A DNA stretch of 12,461 bases from Phycisphaeraceae bacterium (GTDB taxonomy: Bacteria > Planctomycetota > Phycisphaerae > Phycisphaerales > Phycisphaeraceae): the NCBI GenBank assembly GCA_020850375.1, contig JADZET010000416.1, forward strand, positions 1-12,461. The letters are read 5' to 3'. How positions within the stretch are numbered: position 1 is the stretch's first letter; every line of letters begins with the position of its first letter. Below, piece after piece: positions 12,156-12,461 of this stretch. Under the pieces are notes generated by a model. That model did no database searches and was not told the DNA's origin. It saw only the letters and a list, made by a program, of their open reading frames with translations. A program made the translations under genes and the position numbers.

Positions 12156-12461
12156 TTACCAGTTCGCCCTCTTCTCGCCCATCGCCACCCCATAGATCTC
12201 CATCATCCGATCCATCTTCTTCTCCCAATCGTACTGCTCAACAATCTTCCGCCGCCCCGCCTCCCCCATCCGCTTCCTCAATTCCGCGTCCCCCGCCAGC
12301 CTCACCATCGCCCCCGCGAAACCCGCCACCATCTCCTCATACGAATTCGGCTGAACCAGGATCCCGCATGACAGGTCCAGATAATCCATCGGCCCACCCC
12401 ACGCCGTCGCCGCAACCGGCAGCCCGCACGCCATCGCCTCGAGCACCACCGCCCCCCCGCA
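12156..12461 (-). CDS. Glycosyltransferase family 4 (group 1), C-terminal part only
   Basis: The frame is open to the right edge, so the N-terminal bulk of the gene is outside the window; about 101 codons remain. The visible end begins CGGAVVLEAMACGLPVAATA, the nucleotide-sugar-binding motif of GT4 enzymes. It contains the second glutamate of the EX7E motif; the first would lie one residue beyond the edge. CGILVQPNS then fits the donor-binding loop, and an amphipathic C-terminal helix region follows (RKRMGEAGRRKIVEQYDWEK). It probably transfers a hexose in the same glycan pathway. It is the most upstream visible gene of the right-hand minus-strand operon, with 12 nt to the next start. Confidence 0.88.
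   Translation of the reverse strand, partial: CGGAVVLEAMACGLPVAATAWGGPMDYLDLSCGILVQPNSYEEMVAGFAGAMVRLAGDAELRKRMGEAGRRKIVEQYDWEKKMDRMMEIYGVAMGEKRANW

Overview
This window looks like chromosomal DNA of a GC-rich environmental bacterium. My best guess is Planctomycetota, perhaps Phycisphaerae-like. The guess rests on gene style, the many small G/C-rich intergenic hairpins, and a CACGGAG/CTCCGTG inverted repeat that I recall as common in such genomes; no rRNA or other marker gene is present. The + strand is strongly C-rich and G-poor over most of the window, whichever strand carries the gene. The exception is the sigma-factor/ATPase segment near 6.8-8.5 kb.

Layout. (A) 1-5557, minus strand: a sugar-nucleotide operon read from 5557 towards 1. 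In order it encodes a glucose-1-phosphate cytidylyltransferase (RfbF), an extended SDR epimerase/dehydratase, an RmlC-type cupin epimerase, a second SDR, a Gfo/Idh/MocA oxidoreductase and a third SDR that runs off the left edge. (B) 5558-5714: a divergent control region with two inverted repeats. (C) 5715-6725, plus strand: a WbbL-like GT2 glycosyltransferase. (D) 6806-8467, minus strand: an ECF sigma factor followed closely by a PilT/GspE-type ATPase whose Walker B motif has lost its glutamate. (E) 8767-12461, minus strand: the end of a GT4 glycosyltransferase, a hexapeptide acyltransferase, a GT2 glycosyltransferase with C-terminal membrane segments, a second hexapeptide acyltransferase and an unusual FN3-like/DNRLRE protein.

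A, C and E together look like one surface-polysaccharide locus. A makes and tailors an NDP-sugar (probably CDP-linked), the glycosyltransferases assemble sugars, and the two acyltransferases probably decorate the glycan. D separates the two halves and differs from them in strand composition.

The non-coding layer is the most distinctive part. A palindromic CCCAGGCAT...ATGCCTGGG element occurs three times, always 6-64 nt beyond a stop codon. One copy has exactly 9 extra bases in its centre, and these form a second recurrent motif, TTCCGGGGG. I found that motif six times, all in the same orientation. There is also a 112-nt CACGGAG/CTCCGTG inverted repeat inside the sugar operon, and a hairpin repeat that forms the end of one gene and the ribosome-binding region of the next. 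No tRNA, rRNA, CRISPR array, transposase or phage gene was seen.
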